Shown here: positions 23,450-34,853 of the stretch, piece after piece
Position numbering within the stretch: position 1 is the first letter of the stretch
How the letters are laid out: every line of letters starts with the position of its first letter
Assembly: GCA_030762935.1 (NCBI GenBank)
Contig: CM060899.1
Location: forward strand, 16,475,001 to 16,539,000
Direction of reading: 5' to 3'
DNA length: 64,000 nt
Source of the DNA: Hymenopus coronatus
Taxonomy: Eukaryota > Arthropoda > Insecta > Mantodea > Hymenopodidae
The notes under the pieces: generated by a model
Told to the model about the DNA's origin: nothing
Database searches by the model: none
The model's input: only the letters and a program-made list of their open reading frames with translations
Translations under genes and position numbers: made by a program

Positions 23450-23645
23450 TAACTACAATAATGCTATTAAACTTTTAGGAGTTTATATTGATAGCAGCAT
23501 AACTTGAAAGCGTCGCACCACTGCTTTACGTCGTAAACTTTCCAGAAAAATATTTTTATTAAGAAGATTGAAATATTATTTGTAATATATCCTCGAGTGA
23601 TACACGCAAAAGTTGTTTTAAGAAGCTTTATATTGCGAACCTATA
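23450..23645 (+). pseudogene. Decayed LINE reverse transcriptase thumb fragment
   Basis: The plus strand reads NNAIKLLGVYIDSSIT, stop, KRRTTALRRKLSRKIFLLRR and LKYYL. This is the typical block after the RT palm in CR1/Jockey-like LINEs ('vKfLGi.lDskLtWk.H...l..KlskkiflLrrl'). Several stops follow. No ends or tail are visible. Confidence 0.65.
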
Positions 23646-24524
23646 ATCAATAGGTCCGGGGTCACGATATTGCTGGATTGAGGGTCGGTGCACAGAGTAT
23701 AATGACGTTATTGAGTAAACGTCTCTACAGCCCGTTTCGAATCGCGTGGCACTATCTGGCATTGCTCACTGCCTGGCTCGTTCAGTTCCTGCTAGTAATA
23801 AACCAGTAAACACTGAAATCATATTGAAAAAAAAATCGAAAATACGAAACGGTAGACGTTTACACTGAACAAACTTGTGGACGATTCAAACATATTTTGA
23901 GTGACAGGAAGACAGTTTTTTCTTTCGATGCAGTACATGTGTATCTTATAATTCACCGCAACGAATTCTGAGTGAATTTGGTTGATTTGTGTTCATTGTC
24001 TGTTCAAAGCTCTGCATATTATTTATTATGCTGAATTGTTTGTATCAAGCTTTGTACTTTTATTTGTTAAAGCACAAGGCGTTATACTTTACTAATCATA
24101 TTATGAAATAATTTTATGAATTAGAACTATGCATATAATTTCAATGCATGTAATGAGGTTCTTTTGGAACAGATTATACCTAAGCGTGTGCATGTTTACG
24201 CGACACTACCCTCTCTTTGTTACTGTTGACTGCTCTGTGTGCTCGTAACATTGTGCGCTTCGGAACCAAAATCCGTGCTCTAGTCATTATACAAGAGGAT
24301 GCAGGAATTTAATACGATCATAAAGACTAAGACGATGAATAATCATCACTGTATCACTCTGAAATTTTAAAATAAATTACCAACCAGCCTGAAAAATAGT
24401 TTAAATTTTAAAAATAATATGATTAAATTGTAATTAAATTATTTTTGTGGCCTAAATTAATATGTTAATTTGTCATTGTTATCGATCTGTTGTAAAGCTT
24501 GCGTTTATGTTTGACAAAGCCTGA
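23646..24524. other. Spacer without recognised feature
   Basis: About 880 bp of mixed composition; nothing recognised beyond the LINE scrap before it. Confidence 0.4.
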
Positions 24525-25012
24525 AACAAATATGTGTGTGTGTGTGTTTCTGTCTGGGGCAACATAGAACAAAAACGAAAATTCGGTTAAATACCAAAGT
24601 TGGTATTTAGGTTCGGTACCTTCCAAGGATGCGACATGATTTTCAAGAAAATGCCCCATATTAAAGGCATTTCCATCACAAATAAAATGTACGTACGTAT
24701 ATCTTAAATTTTCTGGGAATAGCTTCTAAAGAACTGTTTATTGTGAATAAATTTTGCATTACTATTAAACCGTAAGATATAGACAAAAACTGTACACAAT
24801 TTGTCATATAAATGTTTTTCGTGGATTTCACCGTTTTTGAGTTCTAAAGTACTTAGATATACTTTTTCATATGGGAACTTAACTCCTGGCGAGGCAAAGA
24901 AACTAATTTCAATCCCATAGCAACCACATTTTAAAGCATGCGACTGCCGGTTTATCCTGTGTATTCCCTTCTACTCATAAGCAACTAAATAATAAGGACG
25001 TTTCTGCTAATA
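24525..25012 (-). mobile_element. H-unit, internal deletions
   Basis: Starts at a GT tract (atgtgtgtgtgtgtgtttct), carries the palindrome aaataccaaagttggtattt, and ends near gctaataaatggcatt. Confidence 0.8.
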
Positions 25013-25019
25013 AATGGCA

Positions 25020-25900
25020 TTATCATGTGAGTCTACTTGGAGTTGGTCGAGGGTTAATGCTCGTGAAATTCTCTACATTAAGAGTGTACATACCTTGCAG
25101 ATTCCCTTTGTTGCTCTGGCTAGGCTCGTTCTAGTAGACCATGCTCTTGCTCAGGGGGAAAGAATGACAAAGGTGAGTAACACTTGGTAGACTCAAATAA
25201 GAGACATTTCACTTAATTTCACTGATGAGTTCTTTTATTGATTATCTGTTGCTGGTTTGACGCACTAACCCTGCGAGCGACTCCCGACATAAACGATCGC
25301 GAACTTGATGACCTAATGTTTACAGGTGCTAGTTCCACTCTTACCGAGTTCTTATAGTTTTACAACCGTCACGTGATCTTAAGCTTCACAGTCCGTATAA
25401 CATTTACAGTAACAGTTGCCCGTCAGATTAACTTTTACTATAACACTTCACACTCACAATTAATGCGTGTTTCTTACTGTTCATCGCTGTCAGATTACTT
25501 ATAACAAGCCGATTTCTTACAATGGGCGCCGCGCGATTTCTTACAATGAGGTGCCATTTCTTATACGCGCATCATTTATATACCAAAAGATCCTAATATT
25601 GCCCTCCTTTTTGATTGGCTGAAAAGAAGCGCATAAAGGAGCGTTGTCACGTGACTGTCTGGGATTTTTCTTTATTTTCACCCACGTGGCCCTTCTCTAC
25701 AATGAGAAAGTCCCTCTCTCCAGATTATAAGGGAAAAGACCTTCCTTTAAACTAGGGGCTGTTACTTGTGTCCCTGATGCTCTAAAACTCTTATTATTTT
25801 TAACAAAGCAAGTAGCCTTAAAGAGTACAATGCGAGCTTGTACACCCTAAGGTTCTACGTTCTACTGAAGCAGATCTTTCTTATATTAGATATGCACAAA
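25020..25900 (-). repeat. Possible solo LTR or promoter-bearing repeat
   Basis: Read on the minus strand, the stretch has a TATA box (GGTATATAAATGATGCGCG near 25,580). About 340 bp downstream is an AATAAAAGA polyadenylation signal (near 25,232). The composition is non-H-unit. Repeated 'TTTCTTACAATG/ATTTCTTA' words occur near 25,500-25,560. This order is that of an LTR (U3-R-U5). It interrupts a minus H-unit whose parts lie at 24,525-25,012 and 25,985-26,015. I could not define TG...CA ends or a target duplication. Confidence 0.35.
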
Positions 25901-26019
25901 ACTAATGATTGAACTAGTAATATGCGCGTCATACTAATATACTGTCGCACATGAAATAGAAAGCTTACTAACAATGATTTGTCATGTACAGAAGGTCATG
26001 TGAATGGAACACATCAGAT

Positions 26020-26265
26020 TTGTTTAAAGTTTTTTTTTTTTTTTTTTGTATCTATTTAGATATTCAGTAGATCTTCTCCAAATGGAATTTGGGTGGAATA
26101 CAACAAGCACTTTCTTCATGTACTAAAACTCGCTGCTAAAGAAGGCACGCGCACGTCGTTTTCTAAAAGCGTGTTTCTTTTATCAGTGGACCTTTAAACA
26201 TGGCTTCTGGTGGGTGTGATACAATATTTCCTCTACTTACTTTAAGTAGGTGCTAGAGAAGGCAA
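26020..26265 (+). mobile_element. H-unit 3'-end fragments, degenerate
   Basis: Two successive 3' ends (gggtggaatacaacaagcac; ggtgggtgtgatacaatatt) each followed by decayed hairpins. The minus-orientation terminus tcatgtgaatggaacacatc lies just before at 25,993. Confidence 0.6.
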
Positions 26266-27449
26266 AACTTAGTCCACCATTTGGAGAATGCTTGCCACGC
26301 TAAACGATATTTGCAGTGCTCAACATAACCCTATTTTAGAATATGTCAGGGCAGTTTAAGAAGATTAGAAATAAAATATCTATTATATTTTATTTTAATG
26401 TCTTTGAATTTCAGATGACTTTAGGTCCATAATTACGAATATTATAAGACTAAGGGCGAAATTACAGGACTAAGGGCATCAAGTTTCGTTGATTCTTGTA
26501 CAATAATTTTATAAATATTGCAGGGGGCGCAAAGGAAATTAAAGGATACTGGGAGTGAAATTTTGATTACGATAGGTCAAAAAACCGAAAATGTATTTTG
26601 TTATAAATAGTTGGACCTCTATAAAGAGTCAACATTTAGTTGCCCCCCCCCCTTGCTGTGGGATCTACAGCAATTTAAAAATCGTACAATACACCTGTTT
26701 CCTAGCATACTGTTTTATAAAACAGTGCTTTTCTCAAAACTATATTTTCGTAATGTTCTACGTGTCTCAGTTTTTGTTTAAATACAGCTAATATTTTCCA
26801 GAATGTGTACAAGTGTAAATTGTAATATTACTGACAGCAAAATTATCTTAATATCTAGGTGCAATAACATTTAAACATATACATGTGTTTTTTTCAAGAG
26901 ATTTTAGAGAGATTAAAAGTTCCAACCTAAAAAAGGTCTTAATTCGGTAATCAAAGTTATTGAAATACCATTGCGTAGAATTTTTGGTGTGGTTCAAAGC
27001 TTCAATTTAAAAAAATGCCATCCAATTTTCTCAAATTTTATGACGTGTGGATCATTTCGATTAAGCAATATAATTACATAATAAAAGTTATGAAATAATT
27101 TATAATATAAGGAGAGCTCCAATGATTAGCCTGTATGTGCACGAAGAATAATATTCCTAAAATCCCATTTGTTTTGACGTACCCTTGCACCGAAATCACT
27201 GCAACTTGATGTCCATATTATAAGTCATGGCCTCGTTGCTTACTGAATTCGTTGAACTGGTTCTATACACTCTGTTGTTTTTAGTATTCTGTGGCTTTCA
27301 GTTGTCAATTAATATGTCCATTTCAACGATAGACCTTTCCCCAAAACATTTTGGAACTTTTAACTATGTACGGAGATATGACTGCACACTGATACTATTA
27401 TGAGACGAACATTAGTTCAGAGAGAAAACAAATGCACGTAGGTATCATA
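26266..27449. other. Single-copy AT-rich spacer
   Basis: About 1.2 kb with no H-unit sequence, no supported gene and a C9-10 run at 26,642. Likely intronic or intergenic. Confidence 0.45.
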
Positions 27450-27891
27450 AAAAATCTGATGTGTTACACTCACATGACTCTCTAGCTGTTCTATCAACTT
27501 CTTACATAAGATTCTTCTTCTTTCTGCACCTTGCTAATCGAGATAATCATGAGCAGAAGGTTCTAATTACTTAGTTCCTTATCAGTAGGTTGAAAGTAAT
27601 AAGTACTCCACAACAAAAATGTAAAGGACATAAACTGTGTGTTTTGACGAGATCTTAATTTAATGTGTAGCAAGTTTTTGTCTATCTCTTACGGTTTACC
27701 AGTTAACCAAAATTCGGCAAAATTCATCCAGAATAAAGAGGTCTTCAGAGGCTATTCAAGATATACATTTTATTTGGGATGTAAATATCTTTAATATACG
27801 GGAAAATCTTCGTGTCGCATCCTTGGAAGACACCAAACCTAAATACCAAGTTTGGCATTTAAGGAAGTTTTCGTTTTTGAGCTGTGCTGTT

Positions 27892-27922
<31 letters not shown>

Positions 27923-28090
27923 GCACGCACGCACGCGCGCACACGCGCACACACGCACACACCTTTTTCTTTTTTGGAAGCAGGAGGTCCTAAAACATGT
28001 ATTTACGGTGAAATCTCGGTATCGAACTTTTCGGTGAAATATTATACTTCCTCTATATACTATGTACATAGTGCGTGTAGAGAAAGTAAA
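27450..28090 (+). mobile_element. H-unit, type B 5' end with type A 3' end
   Basis: 5' tctagctgttctatcaactt (type B) but 3' gtgcgtgtagagaaagtaaa (type A), with about 250 bp missing inside; probably a recombinant copy. Confidence 0.85.
27892..27962. repeat. (CA)n/(CACG)n microsatellite inside H-unit
   Basis: About 70 bp of CA, GCAC and CGCA units at the variable site. Confidence 0.96.
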
Positions 28091-28453
28091 AAACGATTAA
28101 ATGCAGAGATAATGAGTTCCGATTGGTTGTAATTTTACGCACCAATGTATTGGATTGGGACTTCCTATGAGCATGTATCATGAACGAAATAGTCTTGCAA
28201 AGAATTTTATATTCATATTGCAATATAACAGCAGTACAAAGTAACAATTTTAGAAAAATCTATACAAATTTCAGTTTCAATGTCCCTTAACTAAATGGTT
28301 ATAGAATATTTAAAATCTCTCTCTTTGCATCGCTGGGTAAGCAACCTAATACATTTCGTTCTTAAATTGCCAAGCCGCGGTGTATTTGGGTTCTAAAACT
28401 CCCGCGCTGCTTTCTCATGGGAGCGATAGTTCTATTCACTATATTGATGAGTA
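28091..28453. other. Single-copy spacer, possible 3' UTR of minus-strand gene
   Basis: Non-repetitive; lies just 3' of the candidate minus-strand terminal exon and contains AATATAAAA-like signals on that strand. Confidence 0.35.
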
Positions 28454-28678
28454 CTAAGTAAGCTGAAAATGGTGTTCATCAGCTTTCTTGGTTTCCTCGT
28501 CGTCACGACGTTCTGATTCAGGAATCTTCAACAGACTGCCCTCTCGTGCTAAGGAAATGCCCCGAAGCCCTGATGTTCGACTGCGGTCAAGGTAAGCCAA
28601 TGCTACGATGGTGAAGCCAAGAATTGTGTATGTAAATTTGCGTTTTCGATATATAACTGACTGAAACTTTATTGAATT
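28454..28678 (-). CDS. Candidate terminal exon, membrane-protein tail
   Basis: A minus-strand open frame without a required Met ends at TAG (28,454-28,456). Its first part reads as a basic stretch followed by the hydrophobic TYTILGFTIVALAYL. It then continues DRSRTSGLRGISLAREGSLL and a charged tail ending in DEHHFQLT. This is the layout of a last transmembrane helix with a cytosolic tail. A plausible acceptor (ttaccttgaccgcag) would start the exon at 28,580 and exclude the hydrophobic part. An AATATAAAA-type polyadenylation-like signal lies in the AT-rich DNA beyond the stop. The sequence is unlike the H-units on either side. No family is recognised. The plus strand also has a partial open frame with an AAG|GTAAGC donor here, so an antisense explanation remains possible. 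Confidence 0.33.
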   Translation of the reverse strand, partial: NSIKFQSVIYRKRKFTYTILGFTIVALAYLDRSRTSGLRGISLAREGSLLKIPESERRDDEETKKADEHHFQLT

Positions 28679-28724
28679 CTATGGTTATACAATAACGACA
28701 TTAATATTGTGTACAGGTGCTAAG

Positions 28725-29591
28725 CATGATGTGTTCTATTCACATGAATTTCTCTACAACTCTGCAATAAATTATTGTTAAAAAGCTTATGCTTCTATTT
28801 ACTTCATGCTAATTGAGAAAAAAAAAAAAAAAAAAAAAAAAACTAGAAGAAATACTTATTACTTGCTTTCTTGAAAGTAGAAGCGAAATAAGGGAGTACC
28901 ATAGGTTAAAGTGATAGTCAAAACCCGTTGCTATGTGACTGAAGTTCCTTTGTTTGTATGGACAAGAGTTGACAAATTCCTATATGAGAAAAGTATACAT
29001 TTTTCATAGCTGAAACCAAAACAAGGAATATCTCGAAAACAACCTACTCTACGAAAAAAAAGTATATAACATAAATTGTGTGTTTTAAATTGCTCTACAT
29101 TTGTTGTGTGGTAAGTTTTTGTCCATCTCTAACGCTTTAGAAGTTATGCAAAATTCCGTTAAATTTACCCAGAATAAAGTAGTCTTCAGAGGCTATTCCC
29201 AGAAAATTCAAGATATACATTTTATTTGTCAGGTAACTATCTTTAATATACGAAATTTTAATCAAAATCGTTAGAGCCATTTTTGAGAAAATCAAAATTT
29301 TCGAAAAAAGCTCCATGTGAAGGGTAGTTGGGGGTGGGGGGATTTTTCTCAAAATCTTCGTGTCGCATCCCTGGAAGATACTAAACTTGTATACCAAGTT
29401 TGGTATTTTACCTACTTTTCGTTTTTGAGTTATCGTGTTCACACACACACGGACCTTTTTCAGAAAATGGTTTTTTTAGATAAAGGGGACCCTAAAACAT
29501 ATTTCCAGTGAAATCTCGGTATCGAATTTTTTGGTGGACTGCAATACATTCTCTATACACTATGTACATAGTGCCTATAGAGAAAGTAAAA
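28725..29591 (+). mobile_element. H-unit, full length (type A)
   Basis: Typical ends (gatgtgttctattcacatga; gtgcctatagagaaagtaaa). An A25 run at 28,818-28,842 lies in the 5' part. Confidence 0.9.
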
Positions 29592-29915
29592 ATGCATAAA
29601 TTGTGTATTTTAACAAGTTCTACATTTTTTGTTACGTAAGTTTTTGTCTATCTCTTACTGTTTACCTGTTTCGCAAAATTCCGTAAAATTCATCAAGAAT
29701 AAAGATATCTTCAGAGACTATTCCCAGAAAATTCAAGATATCCATTCTACTTGTCTTGTAAATATCTTTAATATAAGATACTTTAAACAAAATCGTTAGC
29801 CATTTTTGAGAAAATAAAAAATTTCGAAAATTTTCCCATGTAAAGTGTAGTTGGGGGTGAGGGGATTTTCTTGAAAGTCTTCTCTATACACTATAGTACG
29901 TGTAAAAATAATTGA
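29592..29915 (+). mobile_element. H-unit, internal fragment with fused 3' end
   Basis: Begins internally (gcataaattgtgtattttaa) right after the preceding copy. It jumps from 'cttgaaagtct' straight to 'tctctatacactatagtacg', deleting the CA site. Confidence 0.8.
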
Positions 29916-30317
29916 AACGTTACCATAATTTATGAAAAATGAAATTAAAACCAATTGCTGAACGGTTTCCGAGCAATAGTGCCCGTATAGGTAGCCCGTC
30001 ATTGTAATGTTGCCTTTTCTTATTTTACGTCGCCAGTTGGGCAGCACTTGATTGCGTAAGGCTTAGATAACAGACAGAAAAGTCGCCAAAACTTTGCGTC
30101 CTTGCGATATATTATTTGTGTTGCTCAATCCTAACGACTTCTTGTCTCCAATGTGAAATAGCCTTCCATTCAATAGCAATACACAATTTACTGATCATAC
30201 AATGTTACATACCAGTTATTATACACAATAAAAGTAATACAATCCCCATGTATCAAAATTCTAGTTTGCATGGTTATTTAAATAAGTTTTATGGTCTAAA
30301 TACATTGTTCTAATAAA
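29916..30317. other. Spacer without recognised feature
   Basis: About 400 bp of single-copy DNA; no gene or repeat recognised. Confidence 0.4.
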
Positions 30318-30455
30318 AATCTGATGTTCCATTCAATGCCTTTCTATACATCTCTGTTGTAATAAAAAGCTTATTCTTTTATCTACATCATGCTAATCGA
30401 GATAAACACTAGCAGAAATGCCTTACCACTCGGTCCCTTGTGAGTAGAAGGGAAA
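30318..30455 (+). mobile_element. H-unit 5'-end fragment
   Basis: Starts aaaaatctgatgttccattc and stops at gtagaagggaaaaag, where the next unit's 5' end begins. Confidence 0.78.
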
Positions 30456-30508
30456 AAGTCTGTGTTACAATCACATGACCTTCTCTAGCTGCTCTACAAA
30501 CAAACTTC
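30456..30508 (+). mobile_element. H-unit 5' end, left part of a split copy
   Basis: tctgtgttacaatcacatga to acaaacaaacttc. It is the left part of the copy that continues at 31,656 on the far side of the 1,147-bp TIR element. Confidence 0.85.
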
Positions 30509-30659
30509 GGCAATCTTGCGCACCAGCTTACCCTGTCATGGCGGACGCTGTCAATGCGCAATACGGAATGCCAACATGCACATTTAAAAACCACTAAGTT
30601 TATGCAACAGTAGGAAGAAGTTGGTACTATTCCTCAAAGTACTGAATAGGTCAAAGCAA

Positions 30660-30909
30660 ATTCATTGTAGTACACGGAAGTTGTTATAAAATATCGGCAA
30701 TGTAATAAATGAGTCAAAACAAAACTGCGAGCACGAAAAGGAAATGTTTAACTAAAATAAATATACTATAATATAATAACAAATATACGACAACTACAAT
30801 AAAAAAAATAGTTATAAAATATCAGCAATGTAATAAATTAGTCAAATTAAAAGTGCGGGAAATAATAACCTCGAAATCGAAGGGAACATATTGTAGCTAT
30901 AGCAAGGGA

Positions 30910-30981
<72 letters not shown>

Positions 30982-31205
30982 AAGAAGAAGAAGAAGAAGA
31001 AGAAGAAGAAATATGATTCATTATGTACCAAAAGGAAATGTTTAACTAAAATAAATATACAACAGGAAGGGTATTAACAAAAGTGCGGGAAATCATTACC
31101 TCAAAATCGAAGGGAACATATAGCTATAGGAAGGACAATAATAACAAATATAAGAGAAATGATTCATAATGTACGAAAAGGAAATGTTTAACTAAAATAA
31201 ATATA
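30660..31205. repeat. Degenerate tandem duplication inside TIR element
   Basis: The segment AAAGTGCGGGAAATAATAAC with its following 'cgaagggaacatat..agctat' occurs near 30,850 and again near 31,080. 'ggaaatgtttaactaaaata' occurs near 30,740, 31,033 and 31,177. 'gttataaaatatc.gcaatg' occurs near 30,682 and 30,811. The copies are separated by the long microsatellite, so the array was partly formed before or with its expansion. Confidence 0.7.
30910..31010. repeat. Compound (AAT)n(AAG)n microsatellite
   Basis: About 14-15 AAT units pass directly into about 19 AAG units, roughly 100 bp of uninterrupted trinucleotide repeat. It lies within the interior duplication of the 8-bp-TSD element. Confidence 0.97.
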
Positions 31206-31655
31206 GTTACCCAAACTGACGAAACACATAGCATAGCTTCCCCATTCCCTGGCCATTTTAAATGTATATTCTCTCTTCAGATGGCGCTGGCTCCGTTTAT
31301 TATGCCAACCAAAAAGTAATAGTTCTGATTTCCGTCTGTTTGTTTATTTTAAGGTTAAATCACCTCAATTATACGTGTGCTCACCATAGTGAATACACAA
31401 GTGCCGCAAGAATCAAATCTGCGGAAGAAATACTTCGCGCCACGAAAATTAAGTCACTACATCCGGAATAAATAAATCGCGCCAAATGATGTCATTGAAA
31501 GCTAAGTAATAACCTCTAAGCATTGAAAACTATTTGCTAAGGACCTTAGTGATTTCTTGGTGTTTGTTCTTTTGGGTTATGTTGTCAAGCGAGGTTGCCT
31601 GCTTGGCGTTGCGCGGTCCCTGCCATGACAGGGCAACCTGGTACGCAAGATTACC

Positions 31656-32300
31656 CAAACTTCTTACAAAAGATTATTCTTCTTTCTACACAATGCTGAT
31701 CGAGATAAACATTAGCAAAATGTTCTTATTACTTAGTTCCTTATAAGAAGAAGGTAACTAAAGGAATGCACTAAAGTGATAGTCATGTGTTTTAAGAGCT
31801 CTCGTTATGCGATTGTCATTGCAAATCGCTTCTTTGCTTGACCAGGAGTAGAATAAAAGAAAAACGGAATCTTCCTGTCTGAGAAGTGTAAGTACTTTAC
31901 AATTGAGACTAATAACAAGGAATACTTGAAAATGGCAATCTTCATGAAAAACATGTATATGACATAAATTGTGTATTTTAACGAGATCTTTTTTGGTGTA
32001 GTAAGTTTTTATCTATCTTTTACGGTTTACTAGTTATGTAAAATTCAGCAAAATTCATCCTGAATAAACAGGTTTTCAGAAGCATTCCCAGAAAATTCAA
32101 GATATACATTTTATTTGTAATGGAAATAGCTTTTATTTATGGTATTGTAATCAAAATTGTTAGTCATTTTTAAGAAAAACAAAGTTTTTGAACATTTTTC
32201 CATGTAAAGGGTAGTTAGGGGTGAGGGATTTTCTTGAAAATCTTCGTGTCGCATCCTTGGAAAATACCAAACTCAAATACCAAGTTTGGTATTTAACCGT

Positions 32301-32348
<48 letters not shown>

Positions 32349-32518
32349 TACACACATGGACCTTTTTCTGAAAATGCTTTTTTTTTTTTTTTTTTTTCGG
32401 ATTCAGGGGATCCTAAAACATGTGTTTTCGGTGAAATTTCGGTATCTAAATTTTGGGTGCAATACAATACCTTCTCTATCCACTATGTACATTGTACATA
32501 CGGGGCTAGAGAACATAA
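31656..32518 (+). mobile_element. H-unit type B, right part of split copy
   Basis: Resumes with the duplicated CAAACTTC and runs to the type B hairpin (atgtacattgtacatacggg / gctagagaac). Confidence 0.88.
32302..32347. repeat. (CA)22 microsatellite inside H-unit
   Basis: Uninterrupted CA following a direct join from the palindrome, the usual tttttgagctatgctg linker being lost; a T19 run follows at 32,379-32,397. Confidence 0.96.
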
Positions 32519-33387
32519 AAATCTAATGTGTTCCATTCACGTGATTTCCTCCAGCTGTTCAGCAAACAACGTTATATTCAAAATATTCATCCGTTTTCTA
32601 CATCATGCGAACATAAACATAAGCAGAATTGGTCTTATTAGTAGGTCCTTGTAAGTAGAAGGGAAATAAGAAAATATACAGCCTAAAACGATAGTATCGT
32701 TCTTAAAATATGGTCGCTATTTGAAACACGAAATTCTAGTCCAGGAGTTGACAAACGAGAAACGATAAGAAAGATATCTTCCTGTTAAGTGGCTAAAATT
32801 GAAACCAATAATCCAGAATATCTCGAAAACGGTTAACTTTACAAAAAATTGTATATAATATAAATTGTTTGTTTTAATAAGATCTACATTTTTTATGTAG
32901 TAAGATTTCGTATATCTCTTGCGGTTTGCCAGGTCATCCAGAATGAAGAGGTCTTCAGAGGCTATTTCTAGAAAATCCAAGATATACATTTCGTTTGTCA
33001 TAAAATATCTTAAAGATAAAGTATTTTAATCAAAACTATTAGACATTTTTGAGAAAATCAAAATTTCCGAAAAATGTTCCATGTAAAGGTAGTTGGTTGT
33101 AGGGAGATTTTCTTGAAAATCTTGTGTCGCATCCTTGGAAGATACCAAACTTAAATATCAAGTTTAGTATTTAACGTCTTTTCGTTTTTGAGCTATGCTG
33201 CCCTCCCCCCACCACACACACATACACTCAAACAGTCGCAAACACGGACATTTCTCTAAAAGTTCTTTTTTTGGATTCAGGGGTTTTCAAAACATATATT
33301 TCCGGTGAAATCTCGGTATCGAATTTTTGGGTGCAATACAATACCTTCTCTATACACTAAGTACATAGTACGTGAGGGAAAGTAAAA
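32519..33387 (+). mobile_element. H-unit, tandem
   Basis: Starts directly at the previous 3' end (atctaatgtgttccattcac); ends acgtgagggaaagtaaaa. Confidence 0.87.
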
Positions 33388-33688
33388 ATGTAGATCTCGT
33401 CAAAACACACAATTCATGTCCGTTACATTTTGCTATAGAACTAACCGATTTCGACACATTCCTTGTTATTGGTCTCAATTTAAAATACTTTTTTTTTTTT
33501 TTACTTCTAGTCAAGTAAAGAAGCGAATCCCAATAACGATACATAGCGACAGATTTTAAAACATTTGACTATCGCTTTAGCATAGTTCCCTTCTAGTTGT
33601 AAGGAACTAAGTAATAAGAACATTCTGCTAATGCTTGTATCGATTACCATGGTGTAGAAAGAATAATCTTTCGTAAGAAGTTTTTTGA
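33388..33688 (-). mobile_element. H-unit 5' half, inverted
   Basis: tagatctcgtcaaaacacac to ataatctttcgtaagaagtt in reverse orientation; joined to the 3' end of the preceding plus copy. Confidence 0.8.
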
Positions 33689-33978
33689 AGAACAGCATAG
33701 AATTGCCTGAATCAAGGGATTGGCATAATCCAAGCCCGTTTCTTGTTACGACTTCTTTTTCATTTTAATCGGATTACCTTCTACTTGTAGAACTTAAACC
33801 CCTAAGATCTTGGAAGTCAATGCCTTGGGTCAGTGACCTGTCGAGAAGCAAGCAAACTGTGTATCATAACCTATCCAGGATGGGTGATCGACTCAAATCT
33901 GGTTTGGTGGTGAAGAACGAAATGGTTTAGTGATGAAAATTAACCAACCCGACCGAGGAAACCCTCGAAAAAAGCTTT
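33689..33978. other. Spacer without recognised feature
   Basis: About 290 bp of single-copy DNA with higher GC; no match recognised. Confidence 0.4.
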
Positions 33979-34853
33979 TCACAGAGATCTGTTCTGCAAA
34001 CCAACTATTTTTACAAAAATTATTGTTATCTGCATCATGATACTCAAAATAAACATTAACAGAAATATTCTTATTACTTGCTTCCTTCTAAACAGAAAGA
34101 AAATAAGGGAATACACTATTTTAAAGCGATAGTCAATAAAAGCTTTAAAAGGTGGCCGCTATTGAACATTCGTTTTGAATTGCCAGCAGTAAAGCAAAAG
34201 AGATGCAACGAAAGGTGACACCATTTGAGAAAATTTACATATAAAGTTGCAATAACTGAAATTTTGTATAGTAAGTTTTTGTCTATTTCTTGCAGTTTAT
34301 AACTAATCCCGGAAAATTAAAGACATGCATTTTATTTGTGATGTAAAGGTCTGTAATATATGGCACTTTAATAAAAACCGTTGAAGCCATTTTTGAGAAA
34401 AACAAAACTTTAATCTTTTTTCCATGTAAGGGATAGTTTGGAGTGGGGTGATAAAGTCTTCAGAGGCTATCATTTTATTTCTCAGGTAAATATCTTTAAT
34501 ATGCAAAATTTTAATCAAAATCGCTAGAGCCATTTTTGAGAAAATAAAAATTTTCGAAATTTGTCCATATAAAGGGTAGTTTGGGGTGTGGGATTTGTAT
34601 CAAAATCTTCGTGTCGCATCCCTGGAAGATAAACTTAAATACCAAGTTTGGTATTTTACCGACTTCTCGTTTTTGAGTTATCGTGTTCAAAGACACACGG
34701 ACACACACGCGGACCTTTTTCTGAAAATACTTTTTTTTTTATACAGGGGATCCTAAAACGTATATTTCCGGTGAAATCTCGGTATCGAATTTTTGGGTGG
34801 AGTGCAATACCTTCTCTATACATTATGTACATAGTACGAAGTGTGAAAGTGAA
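33979..34853 (+). mobile_element. H-unit, chimeric with repeated internal segment
   Basis: After gtttggagtggggtgat at 34,452 the sequence returns to aaagtcttcagaggctat, an earlier point in the unit, and then runs to the 3' hairpin. Part of the middle is therefore present twice. Confidence 0.83.

Larger units (their letters stand above)
30509..31655. mobile_element. Non-autonomous TIR transposon with 8-bp target duplication
   Basis: The direct 8-bp repeat CAAACTTC lies at 30,501-30,508 and 31,656-31,663. Between them are terminal inverted repeats starting GGCAATCTTGCGCACCAG on the left and GGTAATCTTGCGTACCAG read inward from the right, with similarity over about 36 bp including CCCTGTCATGG. 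The element interrupts one H-unit, whose 5' end lies at 30,456-30,508 and which resumes at 31,656. An 8-bp duplication is typical of hAT or P superfamilies. No transposase is visible. The interior holds a tandem duplication and an (AAT)n(AAG)n microsatellite. The boundaries are well supported; the superfamily is inference. Confidence 0.8.

Noticed and set aside
27839..28069. Long frames rich in HTHTHT or VCVCVC on both strands at CA tracts
   Set aside because: They are translations of (CA)n microsatellites and H-unit flanks; the same happens at 872-1,072, 14,858-15,136, 32,160-32,526, 55,171-55,576 and 56,809-57,301.
31262..31471. Exon beginning after ttctctcttcag near 31,280
   Set aside because: Good acceptor-like tract, but the frame after ATGGCGCTGG stops within 12 codons and the site lies inside the 8-bp-TSD transposon.
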